From JALZAA01 sp035316025 (GTDB lineage Bacteria > Actinomycetota > Acidimicrobiia > IMCC26256 > JACDBD01), in assembly GCA_035316025.1 (NCBI GenBank), contig DATFXL010000059.1, forward strand, positions 1 to 6,202: a stretch of DNA of 6,202 nucleotides, read 5' to 3'. The notes beneath the pieces are model-generated. The model was not told the DNA's origin. It worked only from the letters and a program-made list of their open reading frames with translations, and did not search any database. A program made the position numbers and the translations under genes. Below are positions 5,917-6,202 of the stretch, piece by piece (within the stretch, counting starts at the first letter, position 1; each line of letters begins with the position of its first letter).

Positions 5917-6202
5917 ATGTCGATCGTCAAGCTGTTGCCCGCCTGGTTCCACGCCGCCGCCGACTACGGCGTCGGAGCACTGCTCATCATCGTCGCCCTC
6001 GCCGTCGGGGGAAGCGCCGGCGCCGTCGCCACCGGCGTCGCCGTCGGCGCCGTCGTCCTGGCCGTCAGCATGCTGACCCGCTACCCCCTCGGCGTCTTGA
6101 AGGTGCTGCCCTTCCCCGTGCACTCCGCCGGCGACTACCTCGCCGCCGCCCTGTTGATCGCCGCGCCCTTCGCGCTCAACTTCACCACCAGCGACCCCGG
6201 CC
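5917..6202 (+). CDS. small membrane protein with internal repeat, 3' truncated
   Basis: The frame is open from ATG 5917 to the window end, 95 codons, with no stop seen. The start is strongly supported by AAAGGAG at 5904-5910, 6 bases upstream. Seen: hydrophobic segments at about 18-31, 36-53 and 74-89, linked by TRYPLGVLKVLPFP (54-67), so a polytopic inner-membrane protein. Two copies of one unit can be seen: LPAWFHAAADYGVGALLI (7-24) and LPFPVHSAGDYLAAALLI (64-81), sharing LP, His, Ala, Asp-Tyr and ALLI at the same spacing. This looks like the SPW-repeat type of small actinobacterial membrane proteins, but the Ser-Pro-Trp motif itself is not visible and I do not name a family. No function is known to me. 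It lies 98 bp behind the TetR gene on the same strand, probably with its own promoter. Confidence 0.78.
   Translation, partial: MSIVKLLPAWFHAAADYGVGALLIIVALAVGGSAGAVATGVAVGAVVLAVSMLTRYPLGVLKVLPFPVHSAGDYLAAALLIAAPFALNFTTSDPG

Noticed and set aside
6001..6070. GCCGTC/GGCGTC-rich stretch resembling tandem repeats
   Set aside because: It encodes Ala/Val/Gly membrane-helix residues in frame; codon bias explains the repetition.
5560..6123. 187-codon minus-strand open frame over the TetR end and the membrane protein
   Set aside because: It is antisense to a clear TetR C-terminal domain and to the repeat protein; its Gly/Asp/Glu-rich start is a complement artefact of GCC/GTC codons.

Overview
The window is GC-rich with strong codon bias, AGGAGG-like ribosome binding sites and a DrrAB-type transporter beside a TetR_C-type regulator. 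This suggests an actinobacterium (Actinomycetota) chromosome. The species cannot be told from the sequence, and no rRNA, tRNA, insertion sequence, CRISPR array or phage gene is visible.

Left part (1-2093): the 3' end of a Fur/PerR-family metalloregulator on the plus strand converges on a small secreted metzincin-like metallopeptidase on the minus strand (411-1082). A 285-bp divergent intergenic region separates the peptidase from a secreted protein of unknown function on the plus strand (1368-2093). Both divergent genes start with a signal peptide, so this is a small pair of exported proteins.

Middle part (2136-5009, all minus strand, transcribed right to left): ABC ATPase (DrrA type), ABC-2 permease (DrrB type), a DUF1801 protein and a GNAT acetyltransferase. 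The ATPase and permease are 15 bp apart and form one exporter. The DUF1801 gene follows after 55 bp with its own strong Shine-Dalgarno site, and the GNAT gene follows after about 50 bp. They may form one four-gene transcript, or the last two may have a separate promoter; a weak hairpin plus T-rich stretch lies in the 55-bp gap.

Right part (5010-6202): a TetR-family repressor is divergent from the exporter. The 89 bp between the two genes hold a notable nested operator-like structure: a perfect GAACA-C-TGTTC dyad, a degenerate second copy 18 bp away, and an outer 9-bp perfect inverted repeat centred on exactly the same base as the first dyad. The classic reading is a drug or metabolite exporter repressed by its divergent TetR neighbour, which also controls itself. 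After the regulator comes the start of a small membrane protein with an internal duplication, cut off by the window end.

Most of the window is ordinary actinobacterial gene content. The regulatory region at 5028-5080 and the duplicated membrane protein at the right edge are the parts most worth a second look. I see no convincing evidence of a wholly new system.
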